Assembly (NCBI RefSeq): GCF_001646945.1
Contig: NZ_LUTV01000002.1
Span: forward strand, 301,624-365,623
Length of the DNA: 64,000 nucleotides
Direction: 5' to 3'
Source: Endozoicomonas ascidiicola
GTDB lineage: Bacteria; Pseudomonadota; Gammaproteobacteria; Pseudomonadales; Endozoicomonadaceae
How positions within the stretch are numbered: position 1 is the first letter of the stretch; each line of letters starts with the position of its first letter. This document shows positions 43,684-52,517 of the stretch, in pieces. Both the position numbers and the translations under genes were made by a program. Under the pieces are notes generated by a model. It did not search any database and had not been told where the DNA came from. It saw only the letters and a program-made list of their open reading frames with translations.

Positions 43684-44928
43684 CTATGTCATATTGTTTG
43701 CTGTTTTTTGATTAAGGCAATTCTTAGCTTTAGAAATTTTGCTCAATAAGAGAATGGATATCGATCCTGAGACTAAAATAAACTGCCATGGCCATGCATC
43801 AAGATAGCCGGGCCAAAAGTGGTTTGATAGGAATACTGAAGCGCCCGACAAAGTGAATCTGGTGATTTCCATCCAGAATAATCCGGAGGGCTTTTCCAGT
43901 AACCAGCCAACACTGATCAGATTCAGTGTCAGTATTCCTGTCCAGAGTATATTGAAGCCATAAGGTGTTGCGTGATTGATGGCCATCAGGGCGATGGTTG
44001 CCAGCACCAGTACAGAAAACTGAGCAATAGCATAAATCTGCAGAGTAAGGCTCGCTCCAGGGTTGTAATCCTGATAAGCGTGAATATCTGGCATTGTCAT
44101 TGGGCTGGCGACGTCTGATGGGCGGTAACCGGTTCTTCTAAACCAGAGCGTGAACTTATCTTTCCAGTTTTTGGTTTGCCACGCGTCTTTACCCATGTCG
44201 ATATAGAGGTGCAGATTGGCCCATAAGGGATTCCAGCTGCGCAGTGGTTTCAGAGTGCCGTAGCGAATAGGTTCGTAGTTCTCGTCTTCTTCCATAAACG
44301 TGCCGAACAGGCGATCCCAGAGAATAAAAACACCGCCGTAGTTTTTATCCAGATACTTCCGGTTTTTTGCATGATGAACCCGATGATTTGAGGGCGTGAC
44401 AAAGAACCATTCAAACCACCCAAGTTTTGGGACATGACGGGTATGCACCCAGTATTGGTAAAGCAGGTTGATTAAGCTGACCGTTAAGAAGATGTGGGGA
44501 GGAATGCCCAGCACCGCCATTGGTACGTAAAAGACCCAGCCGGAGAAAAAACTGGTACTGGTTTGCCGCAGGGCTGTGGTCAAATTGTATTCTTCACTTT
44601 GATGATGAACCGAATGGGCGGCCCAGAGAATATTCATCTCATGCCCTTTTCGATGATGCCAGTAATAAAAAAAGTCCTGCAGTATAAAGCCCAGTACCCA
44701 TACCCAAAGAGCATCACCATTTAATGAAATAAATGCAGTGTGGTTATAGATCAGGGTATAGATACCCAGTTTGAGGATAACGCCGGTGGTTATGCTCAAC
44801 ATGCCGGTGCTCAAACTACTGAGAGCATCGTTAACCCGGTAATAATCTTTCTTTCTAACCACTGTGGTGATGATTTCGATAAGAATCATCAAGAAGAAAA
44901 CCGGTATGGCATAAACAATGGGATTCAT
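43684..44928 (-). CDS. Sterol desaturase/fatty acid hydroxylase family protein
   Basis: 414 residues with several transmembrane helices. The di-iron histidine clusters of the family are visible: DFFYYWHHRKGHEMN, AHSVHHQSEEYNLTTALRQ and NHRVHHAKNRKYLDKNYGG. A long extra C-terminal part holds about four more helices, as in TMEM195 (alkylglycerol monooxygenase)-like members. It probably hydroxylates a membrane lipid such as an ether lipid or sterol. It is an integral membrane enzyme, divergent from the phosphatase-like gene. Confidence 0.87.
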   Translation of the reverse strand: MNPIVYAIPVFFLMILIEIITTVVRKKDYYRVNDALSSLSTGMLSITTGVILKLGIYTLIYNHTAFISLNGDALWVWVLGFILQDFFYYWHHRKGHEMNILWAAHSVHHQSEEYNLTTALRQTSTSFFSGWVFYVPMAVLGIPPHIFLTVSLINLLYQYWVHTRHVPKLGWFEWFFVTPSNHRVHHAKNRKYLDKNYGGVFILWDRLFGTFMEEDENYEPIRYGTLKPLRSWNPLWANLHLYIDMGKDAWQTKNWKDKFTLWFRRTGYRPSDVASPMTMPDIHAYQDYNPGASLTLQIYAIAQFSVLVLATIALMAINHATPYGFNILWTGILTLNLISVGWLLEKPSGLFWMEITRFTLSGASVFLSNHFWPGYLDAWPWQFILVSGSISILLLSKISKAKNCLNQKTANNMT

Positions 44929-45058
44929 GAAACGGAGCCTGTTTTTTTTATTGTTATGAGGCTATTTCTAACATGCTTGTGGGGAGAAAAAAATATTTAG
45001 GTTGAACTTGTGTTGCATCCACGAGTCTAATTTAAATGTTTTTGGGTAGGAAAATGGC

Positions 45059-46165
45059 ATGAACGTTGGAAGCGCTGCTGGATTTGCTGCAGCAGTAGCA
45101 AGAAAAAAACCTGAGCAGTTTATGCATTTAGAGGCTCAAAGTAACCGTGGTAGGGTGAATTCGGATACTAGTCGTCGTCCAAACAAGTTATCTCTATTTG
45201 AAAGGCGAAGAGTAGCAGCGGGTATTTCTTTACCAGAGTTGCATTCAGTGGGAAATAAATCGTCTTTAGCTCTGGATCATATCATTAACGCCATTAAAAA
45301 AAAGCCTTTAAATTATGGGTTTAATGAAAAGTGTACAAACACGGTTGTATCTAGACATGAAGAAATTAAATTTTATCGATTCAAGGGGCATAATGAGCAG
45401 AATATATATGTACATTCATTGCGCCCTGAGGTCAAAAGATCAAATGACGATTATGATCAGTTTGGTAAGGATTTTTGGCTTCAGATAGCTGATAGCAAAG
45501 TACAGAGAGTCGTGGCTTTCGCAGATCCACCGTTCAAGCCAAAGTACATGCCGCCTGCAAGCAACAAAGGTTGTATATTTGCTCCAGATGATCTCAATGT
45601 TGGAGACAGTCGGTCTTTTGATGAGGATGTTGAGGTAACAGTCAAGGAAATTAACTCTCTTGAAACATTGCGGGAATTGCCTTCATCAACCACAAATGCA
45701 AGGGAAGTGATTGTTGAACTAAAAGTCTCAGACATAAATAAGTCTGTAGCTGACAAGTACAAGGTATGCGTTGATCAGATTTATGGTTGGGATGATGCAG
45801 GTTCGTTGAAGCCTGAGTTTTCTAAACAAATAGTGAATAGGTTGGACTGTGGGAATGTACAGATTCACTGTGAAGAAGGAAAAAACAGAAGCCCTGCCGC
45901 TATTGTTATGTATCAGCTCTACTTGCAAAAGGAGTCACTGAGTGCTGAAAACATAATTGAAAAAATTGCTTTAGAAGTTGCTAAAGTGAGGCACTACCGC
46001 CATATGCCAGACGCTATAAACGATGCTGCTCTGGAAACGATAATTTTGTATGCGCTCGACCTTCTAAAGCTTCAGGCTGAAGATTTGTTTCCTATCACTC
46101 CAAGCCCCCTATCGGGTTCAGTACCTGCTACCCCCCTGGCAGCCTTCGATATCCAAAAGTGCTGA
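45059..46165 (+). CDS. Protein tyrosine phosphatase-like putative effector
   Basis: 368 residues. The P-loop IHCEEGKNRSPAA (H270, C271, R277, S278) is a textbook HCx5RS cysteine phosphatase site. About 25 residues earlier QIYGWDDAGSLKPE occupies the place of the WPD loop, with W244-D245-D246, so a general acid is present though the Pro is replaced. Upstream, KDFWLQIADSKVQRVVAF resembles the region before the YopH/SptP core. The first 70 residues are basic, Ala/Ser/Arg-rich and disordered, with no signal peptide, as in type III effectors. It is AT-rich against its neighbours and stands alone. It has a good ribosome site (AGGAAAA). Confidence 0.78.
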   Translation: MNVGSAAGFAAAVARKKPEQFMHLEAQSNRGRVNSDTSRRPNKLSLFERRRVAAGISLPELHSVGNKSSLALDHIINAIKKKPLNYGFNEKCTNTVVSRHEEIKFYRFKGHNEQNIYVHSLRPEVKRSNDDYDQFGKDFWLQIADSKVQRVVAFADPPFKPKYMPPASNKGCIFAPDDLNVGDSRSFDEDVEVTVKEINSLETLRELPSSTTNAREVIVELKVSDINKSVADKYKVCVDQIYGWDDAGSLKPEFSKQIVNRLDCGNVQIHCEEGKNRSPAAIVMYQLYLQKESLSAENIIEKIALEVAKVRHYRHMPDAINDAALETIILYALDLLKLQAEDLFPITPSPLSGSVPATPLAAFDIQKC

Positions 46166-46233
46166 GCCAACTTAAAGGGCAACACGGGCTAAGGTTATAT
46201 GATCGCTATCAACCATAACCCGCATTATTTGAT

Positions 46234-49200
46234 TTAAGGGGATGCTAGATTTTGGTTACCAAACAGAGAACGGAAAAATTGTTTGATATCTTCCACCATC
46301 AGGTAAAGCGCCGGCGTCAGCATCAGAGTAATGACTGTACCAAACAGAATGCCGAACCCCAGTGATACCGCCATGGGAATGACAAACTGTGCCTGAAGGC
46401 TTTGTTCCAACGTGATGGGCACAAGGCCGAGGAACGTGGTCAATGACGTCAGTACAATGGCCCGGAAACGCTCACGGCCAGCATTCATCACCGCATCGGT
46501 TAACTGCATGCCCTGCTCTCTGGCTTTGTTGATAAAATCCACCAAAATTAAACTGTCGTTCACCAATACACCGGCGAGGGCAATCAAACCAAAGATCGAC
46601 ATCATGCTTAATTGCAGATCCAAAAGCATATGCCCAATCACTGCACCCACCAAACCAAAAGGAATGATACCCATGATGATGATTGGCTGCAGATAGGACT
46701 TCAGCGGAATAGCAATCAGTGCATAAATACCCAGCAAGGCCACCATTGTTAATAGTGCCAGCTGCTGCATTGAGCTTTGCTCTTCTTGAGTTGCACCACC
46801 GGTTTGAATATCCACTGTCGGATATTTTCCTTTAAGCTCTGGCATCAACTCCTTCATGACCTCTTTGACTACCGTGCTGGCTTCCAGTTTGCTGGTATCC
46901 AAATCCGCACTGACCGACAGTGAACGTTTACCATCAGTACGGCGAATGAATGGCGTACCTTCAGAAGCTTCTACGCTGGCAACCTCAAAAAACGGCACCT
47001 GACTGCCATCAGCCGTTCGGATTCGGACGCTTTCCAAATCTTTCAGATCGTTACGTTCCTCTGTAGGATAACGAAGCATAACCTTAACTTCTTCACGACC
47101 ACGTTGAATGCGCTGAACCTCTTCGCCGTAGAAACCCTGCCTGACTTGGTTGCCTAGTTCTGCAAGTGTGAGGCCTAACGCTTGCCCACTGGGCAGAATG
47201 TCCAGAATCACTTCTTCAGAGGCGCTTTCCGCCGAGTTTTCTACATCGAACAGACCTTCATAACGGTTTAGATAGGCTTCCAGCTCATCCGCGGCTTGCT
47301 CCAAGTGTTCGCTGTCTTTGCCCTGCAATTTGAAGAAAACGGGCTTACTGCCACCGGCATTCTGTGCAGCAGAAAACGTCAGCTGTTGAATACCTGGAAT
47401 CTCACCGGTTTTCTCCCGCCATTGCTCTTCCACTTCTTGAGGGCTGAGGCTACGGGATTCATTTTTAATCAGCTCAACAAATGCCGAGCCTTCATTATCA
47501 CCCATGGACCAGATATTGATGCTTTCGTACACACCTTTACTGTCAGGATGTGTGTCGCGGTACTCCTGATCCAGTTCCAGCATCGCCTGCTCAAGACGGG
47601 TTAATGCGTTATTTCGTTGCTCGATGGTGCTGCCAGACGTCATCGATAGATTAACCCGGACGTATTCACTGGGCACTTCCGGGAAAAAGGAGAAGCGAAC
47701 CAATGGGCTGTTAATAACGCCACCCAGAACGATCATCAAGCCAACAAAACCAAAAATAGTGATATAGCGGTTAATAGTGACCCATTGAATCAACGGCAGA
47801 TAATAGCGTTCAATCACCCCTTCAAACCAGAGAGCGAATCGATCCTGAAGCTTGGTGATTCTGCTTTTTGGCCCCTGATTCTGATCCAGCTTTTTCATGT
47901 GAGCCAGATGAGCTGGCAGAATGATTTTTGATTCCACCAGAGAAAAGAACAGGCAGAAAATAACAACAATGGTTATGGATTCAAAAAAGGGCGCTCCCCG
48001 GCCTTCAATAAACAATAAAGGCATGAAGGCAGCCATGGTCGTTAATACGCCAAACGTGGCAGGCACAATAACTTTATTAACGCCGATGATAACGTTATCC
48101 ATAGTGTGTCCGTGACGGGAAATCCGCGTGTAAACACTCTCTCCAATGATAATGGCGTCATCCACCACAATCCCCAGCACCAGTATAAAAGCAAACAGGC
48201 TGAGCATGTTGATGGAGACGGGTAACAGTCCATTAGGCATCAACCAGATGGCGCCTAAGAAACAGACCGGAATACCCACAATAACCCAGATTGCCACCCG
48301 TATACGCAAAAACAAACTGAGCAGCAGGAAAACCAGAATCGCCCCGAAGAACATGTTCTCCATCATCATATCGATGCGGCCTTCCAGGTAGTAAGAGATA
48401 TCCCCCCAGATCTTTACAGAAACGCCCTGAGGCAGCTTATTCTCGTACTCTTTTAGGAATTCTTTGACGGCTGCTGATGTTTTCAGGTCATTACTTTGAG
48501 TCTCGGAAACGATTTCAATGGAAATAGTATTCTGACCATTAAACCGGAACAATCCGCTTTCTTCTTCAAAGCCATCATAAATGGACGCAATGTCCGACAG
48601 TAAAAGTCGACTGCCGTCTGGATTGGTTCGAATGACGAAATCAGAAAAGTCGATGCCTTTATACGCCTGTCCTCGGGTTTTAACCGCAATATCGCCTTCG
48701 CTGGTTTTGATGGATCCGCCGGCAACATCAACGGAACCTCTTCTCAGGGCGTTAGCCACTTCATTAAAGGTTAAACCATACTCTCGCAATGAGGCTTCAG
48801 AGATTTGAATGGAGATTTCCAGCTCATCATCGCCGATCAGATTAGTGTTCAATACTTCCGGGAGCGTTAACAGTTGATCCTGAAGGTTTTGCGCCGTTCT
48901 TTGCAGGGAGAGTTTGTCTATATCACCGTATAGGCCTACAAACAAAACCTGCTCATTGGGCTCCAGCTTGGAAACTACCGGGTCTTCTGCATCGCCGGGG
49001 AGATTGGTGATTCCATCCACTGCTGTTTTTACATCGTCGTATAGCTGGTCAATATCGTAGCCAGAGTCCAGTTCAGCCTGAACTTGACCATAGCCTTCCC
49101 AGGCCAGAGACTTTACTTCTTTAATACCCTGAATATCCCGCAAAGACTCTTCAACCTTCAGAAGAACACTTTGTTCAATATCCAGCGTGCCTGCACCAGG

Positions 49201-49389
49201 ATAGACAACAGCAACCTGTACCGTATTGGTGGCAAAGTCGGGAAACATCCGTTTTTTAATGGTGAAGGCAGACATCAGACCCGCTGCAATGATCAGAATC
49301 ATCAGCAGGTTTGCAGCCACCGGGTTATTGGCAAACCAGGCGACAATGCCCTTATTGCTTTGCGTGCTATCGGAGGACGAAGTGCTCAT
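46234..49389 (-). CDS. RND-type efflux transporter permease
   Basis: 1051 residues with the AcrB/HAE layout: one N-terminal helix, a large periplasmic loop, six helices, a second loop, then five helices. Motifs include ALRRGSVDVAGGSIKTSEGD, GIVVDDAIIIGESVY in helix 4 with the proton-relay aspartates, and GVLVNDSLILVDFINKAREQG in the second half. It belongs to the subgroup that carries an R/KxF-poor pore and pairs with one adaptor, often for metabolites or drugs of unknown type. The upstream adaptor gene is 12 bp away; no outer membrane factor gene is linked. Confidence 0.93.
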   Translation of the reverse strand: MSTSSSDSTQSNKGIVAWFANNPVAANLLMILIIAAGLMSAFTIKKRMFPDFATNTVQVAVVYPGAGTLDIEQSVLLKVEESLRDIQGIKEVKSLAWEGYGQVQAELDSGYDIDQLYDDVKTAVDGITNLPGDAEDPVVSKLEPNEQVLFVGLYGDIDKLSLQRTAQNLQDQLLTLPEVLNTNLIGDDELEISIQISEASLREYGLTFNEVANALRRGSVDVAGGSIKTSEGDIAVKTRGQAYKGIDFSDFVIRTNPDGSRLLLSDIASIYDGFEEESGLFRFNGQNTISIEIVSETQSNDLKTSAAVKEFLKEYENKLPQGVSVKIWGDISYYLEGRIDMMMENMFFGAILVFLLLSLFLRIRVAIWVIVGIPVCFLGAIWLMPNGLLPVSINMLSLFAFILVLGIVVDDAIIIGESVYTRISRHGHTMDNVIIGVNKVIVPATFGVLTTMAAFMPLLFIEGRGAPFFESITIVVIFCLFFSLVESKIILPAHLAHMKKLDQNQGPKSRITKLQDRFALWFEGVIERYYLPLIQWVTINRYITIFGFVGLMIVLGGVINSPLVRFSFFPEVPSEYVRVNLSMTSGSTIEQRNNALTRLEQAMLELDQEYRDTHPDSKGVYESINIWSMGDNEGSAFVELIKNESRSLSPQEVEEQWREKTGEIPGIQQLTFSAAQNAGGSKPVFFKLQGKDSEHLEQAADELEAYLNRYEGLFDVENSAESASEEVILDILPSGQALGLTLAELGNQVRQGFYGEEVQRIQRGREEVKVMLRYPTEERNDLKDLESVRIRTADGSQVPFFEVASVEASEGTPFIRRTDGKRSLSVSADLDTSKLEASTVVKEVMKELMPELKGKYPTVDIQTGGATQEEQSSMQQLALLTMVALLGIYALIAIPLKSYLQPIIIMGIIPFGLVGAVIGHMLLDLQLSMMSIFGLIALAGVLVNDSLILVDFINKAREQGMQLTDAVMNAGRERFRAIVLTSLTTFLGLVPITLEQSLQAQFVIPMAVSLGFGILFGTVITLMLTPALYLMVEDIKQFFRSLFGNQNLASP

Positions 49390-49401
49390 AAATTGCCTCC
49401 T

Positions 49402-50601
49402 TTAAGCCGCGTCAGGGCGGTCGATGGTTTCTGCGGTAAGAAGTTCGCCTTTGATGCGCACTTTCATGCCTTCGATGGGAAGTGAAAGTGGGGTTAAACA
49501 AATTCTGTCGCCTGATTTCAGGCCGCCATTCACGAAAACCGCCGTATTATCGCTGTAGATCAGGTTGATAGAGCGGAACTGAACAGTGCTATTTTCATCA
49601 ATGATCAACACTTTGCCATCACCGTAGATCGCATTTCTGGGTAAACGGAATAAGCCATCAAGGGATTTTCCAGTGATTGCTGCCTGCGCAAAGCTACCGG
49701 ATTTTAGGGGTGTTTGTGGTATTGTCGCGTTCAAACCATAAGGGTCAGTAACTTCTGCCACCACATAGTGCATCCGACTTCGGTCGTCGACGACACCTTC
49801 CGCTCTCGTCAGTTCGGCGTTCCATTTTACCTCCTGAAGACCAAAGCGCTGGGTGAGTTTCACCGGTGCAGGCATAGCAATAAAAGCCAGATCCGACGAT
49901 TTAACCGGTAAACGAATTTCAGCCTTGTCCACAGAGAAAATCGAACCAGCCTGACTGCCAGCCATAACAAATTGCCCAAGGTTGAGCGTGCGTTCTTTGA
50001 CCATGCCATCATAAGGGGCTTTAATCTGCGTGCGCTCGAGGTCTCTTTGAGCTTTGCGCAATTGGGCTTCTGCCGCCTTTACATTGGCGCGAGCTTCGGC
50101 AACGTACGGTGTTCTTAACAAGAGTGCTGGAGCCGCATCCAGTTTTTTACCGCTTTTCAGCCAACTTTTCTTTTCCGCTTCGGCACGGGCGCTTTCTTCC
50201 TGTAAACGTGCGGTACTGGCCGCTAATGAGGCTTCAGCCTGGCTTAGTGAAACTTGATAGTCACTGTCGTCAATACGCGCCAGCACATCGCCTTTCTTGA
50301 AGACACCACCACTGACAAAGGCGGTAGAAACCGATTTAACAACACCAGATACTTCAGAAACCATTGTCGTTTCTATGGATGGGGACACGACACCTTGACT
50401 GTTAATGGTCAACTGCAGTGATTGTGGTTCCAGTATTATGCTATCGACGAGAGGAACCGGATCAGGCTCACGCTCTTTTTCAGGTGTTTCCTTCCAGCTG
50501 GAAAGGGCAACGGCAATGAGAATGCAGATAACCAGAATGCCAACGGATAGGGTTAGCTGACGAGGTGCGAATTTTTTTGCCACGGTAACAGTCCGTATCA
50601 A
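49402..50601 (-). CDS. RND efflux periplasmic adaptor subunit
   Basis: 399 residues. A single N-terminal membrane anchor (LTLSVGILVICILIAVALS), then the membrane-fusion-protein order: a beta-barrel and lipoyl half (VVSPSIETTMVSEVSGVVKSVS), a helical hairpin (QAEASLAASTARLQEESARAEAEKKS...AEAQLRKAQRDLERTQIKAPYDGMV) and the second lipoyl half. It links the RND permease to an outer membrane channel. It is the first gene of a two-gene operon; its upstream region of 700 bp contains a MITE-like element. Confidence 0.92.
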   Translation of the reverse strand: MIRTVTVAKKFAPRQLTLSVGILVICILIAVALSSWKETPEKEREPDPVPLVDSIILEPQSLQLTINSQGVVSPSIETTMVSEVSGVVKSVSTAFVSGGVFKKGDVLARIDDSDYQVSLSQAEASLAASTARLQEESARAEAEKKSWLKSGKKLDAAPALLLRTPYVAEARANVKAAEAQLRKAQRDLERTQIKAPYDGMVKERTLNLGQFVMAGSQAGSIFSVDKAEIRLPVKSSDLAFIAMPAPVKLTQRFGLQEVKWNAELTRAEGVVDDRSRMHYVVAEVTDPYGLNATIPQTPLKSGSFAQAAITGKSLDGLFRLPRNAIYGDGKVLIIDENSTVQFRSINLIYSDNTAVFVNGGLKSGDRICLTPLSLPIEGMKVRIKGELLTAETIDRPDAA

Positions 50602-50720
50602 TATATTATTATTTTGGTCAGGTGCTTTCTGATAACACCGGGGAAATTATTATCTCGGGTATCTGTACGCTATTGCTATATGGGTGTAAAGGAGTCTTAC
50701 TCAAACCTTTAATAGTGAGC

Positions 50721-50857
50721 TAAGGAACTGTCACAAAATAACTTCCACATTTAACCAGAACCGTTGTTCGTTTACCGTAAAATCCTTGCTGCTTGTGCTT
50801 TTACGGACAACGGAAAACGCTTCTCTGAGCAGTGAAGTTATTCAGGGACAGTTCCTA
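50721..50857. mobile_element. MITE-like palindromic element, about 137 bp
   Basis: The outer arms are near-perfect inverted repeats of about 24 bp: left AGGAACTGTCACAAAATAAC, right reading outward AGGAACTGTCCCTGAATAAC on the other strand. An inner pair CCGTTGT...CCGTAAAA with TTTTACGG..ACAACGG adds a second stem. TA dinucleotides border both ends. No reading frame is present. It lies upstream of the RND operon. Confidence 0.7.
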
Positions 50858-50987
50858 AGCATTAGAGTATGTGCTTTTTCTCAGCAAGTCTTTTGAAATT
50901 GGTGAAAAACGTTGCCTTTTTCAGGGTTTGTAACAGAAAAGTTTGGTCGTCTGGTATTTTTATAAAAAGCATCTCTGATGTCTGCTT

Positions 50988-51007
50988 TTTGTGATCTGTG
51001 TCACAAA
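50988..51007. promoter_or_regulatory. Perfect CRP-type palindrome
   Basis: TTTGTGA-TCTGTG-TCACAAA fits the CRP/Vfr consensus TGTGA-N6-TCACA without mismatch. It lies 387 bp upstream of the RND adaptor start and about 295 bp beyond the nagC stop, so the regulated promoter is not obvious. Confidence 0.5.
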
Positions 51008-51301
51008 TTTTAGTGATCAATAGTCATACAGTGCATTTGTACATAAAACGTATTTTTGTGTTGCTTGACGCTGGAATTTGAAGATACAGAACTATGCCAT
51101 CAATTTTTGCAACGGGCTCATTTACCATCTCATTGATCATTACACCGGTCATTAGCATGAATGTGAGGGTAATACCATTGAACTTCCAAAACCTGAAAGT
51201 CGTCAATATCAGGTGATTAGGGAAGTTGTGAACGACATAAATTGGAAGAATTTTAAAAACTATAAAGTCATCTGTGCCACTTAACCGTTACTACTGAGTT
51301 A

Positions 51302-52507
51302 TTAATGAATGTATTTCAAAATTAAGCCATCCTGCAGCAATGCTTTTCTTACCAGCGTAAATCCGCCATACCAGGGGCTATCATAAAGGGATGAACAGAC
51401 GACATCGGTTTCCAGGTTAGGATTCACCGATACGGTCTGGGTATGAAGGCAGTGTTTGATGACCGGATGAATAACATCGAATGCCTGACACATTTCTCCA
51501 GCCAGAACGACCTTGTCTGGTCGCAACAGATTAACACCCATAGCAATGGCTCGGCCAAGATTGCCAGCGGCTTCTTTCAAAAGGTCAGTGGCTAATTTGT
51601 CACCTTTATTGGCCGCTTTACAGATGGCAGTCATGTCCGCTCTGGCTTTAAGCGTGCTGGGAACACCAGACGCCAGTAGTTTATGACACCGCTCTTCAAT
51701 GGCTGAATTGCTGACCAGCGTTTCCAGACAACCAAAATTTCCACAATAACAGCGGGCGCCCAGTGGTTCGATCTGGATATGGCCAATTTCACCGACGGCT
51801 AACGTGCTGCCTTCGTAGAGTTTGCCATCCAGAATCATGCCTGCACCAACACCATTGTGGACGCTGACCAACAGGCTGTTTTTCACATCACGGGTCACTC
51901 CAAAGTGATGTTCAGCCAATGCCATGGAGGCTATAAAGTTGTTGATATAGCAGGGAATGCCAAGGGCATTGGAAACGTGCTCAGCCAGTGGCAGGTTATG
52001 CACTGACAGGTGTGGCATAAAGGTCACGATGCCGGTGGCAGAGTTCACCAGGCCGGGTGTTGTAATACCAACACCCGCCAGGCAACGGATATGTTTTTTC
52101 TGTTTCCGGAGAAAAGTTTTCAGAGCGGATAACAACTGTTCGGTAAATTCATTTTCACTGTGGGGGTGCAGTGGTTCTGAATATTTAGCAAGCAGCTTAC
52201 CGGAGATATCACAAAGACCAATATGAAGCCGTGTTCTACCGGCCCGGGCTGCAAGAATCTGCAGCTGGCCTTGAGTCGGCGCCAGAGAAGTAGCCCGACG
52301 ACCGCGCTCAGAGGTTTGCTGCTCCTGCTCAACAATCAGATCTGCATCCATTAGCTGCCGGGTGATGCGGGTAACGCTGCCGGCAGCAAGACGACACTGT
52401 CTGGCAATCTGAATTCTGGATATAGAGCCATGTTCAACAATCGCCTTATAGACGGCTGAAACATTGCGCTCTTTGACAAAATCCAGATTGGCAATTACAG
52501 ATGTCAT
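51302..52507 (-). CDS. nagC: NagC-like ROK family repressor
   Basis: 401 residues. An N-terminal winged helix-turn-helix (SAVYKAIVEHGSISRIQIARQCRLAAGSVTRITRQL, about 16-52) is followed by a ROK sugar-sensing domain: GVGITTPGLVN, NNFIASMALAEH, SVHNGVGAGMILDGKLYEG, and the zinc/ROK signature GEIGHIQIEPLGARCYCGNFGCLETL. It represses GlcNAc genes and releases DNA on binding GlcNAc-6-phosphate. It is the last gene of nagB-nagA-nagC, 10 bp after nagA, so the circuit is self-regulated. Matching operator-like sites lie between nagB and nagE. Confidence 0.9.
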   Translation of the reverse strand: MTSVIANLDFVKERNVSAVYKAIVEHGSISRIQIARQCRLAAGSVTRITRQLMDADLIVEQEQQTSERGRRATSLAPTQGQLQILAARAGRTRLHIGLCDISGKLLAKYSEPLHPHSENEFTEQLLSALKTFLRKQKKHIRCLAGVGITTPGLVNSATGIVTFMPHLSVHNLPLAEHVSNALGIPCYINNFIASMALAEHHFGVTRDVKNSLLVSVHNGVGAGMILDGKLYEGSTLAVGEIGHIQIEPLGARCYCGNFGCLETLVSNSAIEERCHKLLASGVPSTLKARADMTAICKAANKGDKLATDLLKEAAGNLGRAIAMGVNLLRPDKVVLAGEMCQAFDVIHPVIKHCLHTQTVSVNPNLETDVVCSSLYDSPWYGGFTLVRKALLQDGLILKYIH

Positions 52508-52517
52508 GATATCCCTA

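Larger units (their letters stand above)
50602..51301. other. 700-bp region without a gene
   Basis: Between the adaptor gene and nagC (both minus strand). It holds the RND operon promoter, a palindromic element (50721-50857), a perfect CRP-type palindrome (50988-51007) and otherwise AT-rich DNA. A 60-codon minus frame at 51024-51206 has no ribosome site or recognisable content and was not called. Confidence 0.6.

Noticed and set aside
51024..51206. 60-codon minus-strand frame between nagC and the pump operon
   Set aside because: No Shine-Dalgarno site and no recognisable content; it overlaps no known motif and starts in AT-rich DNA.
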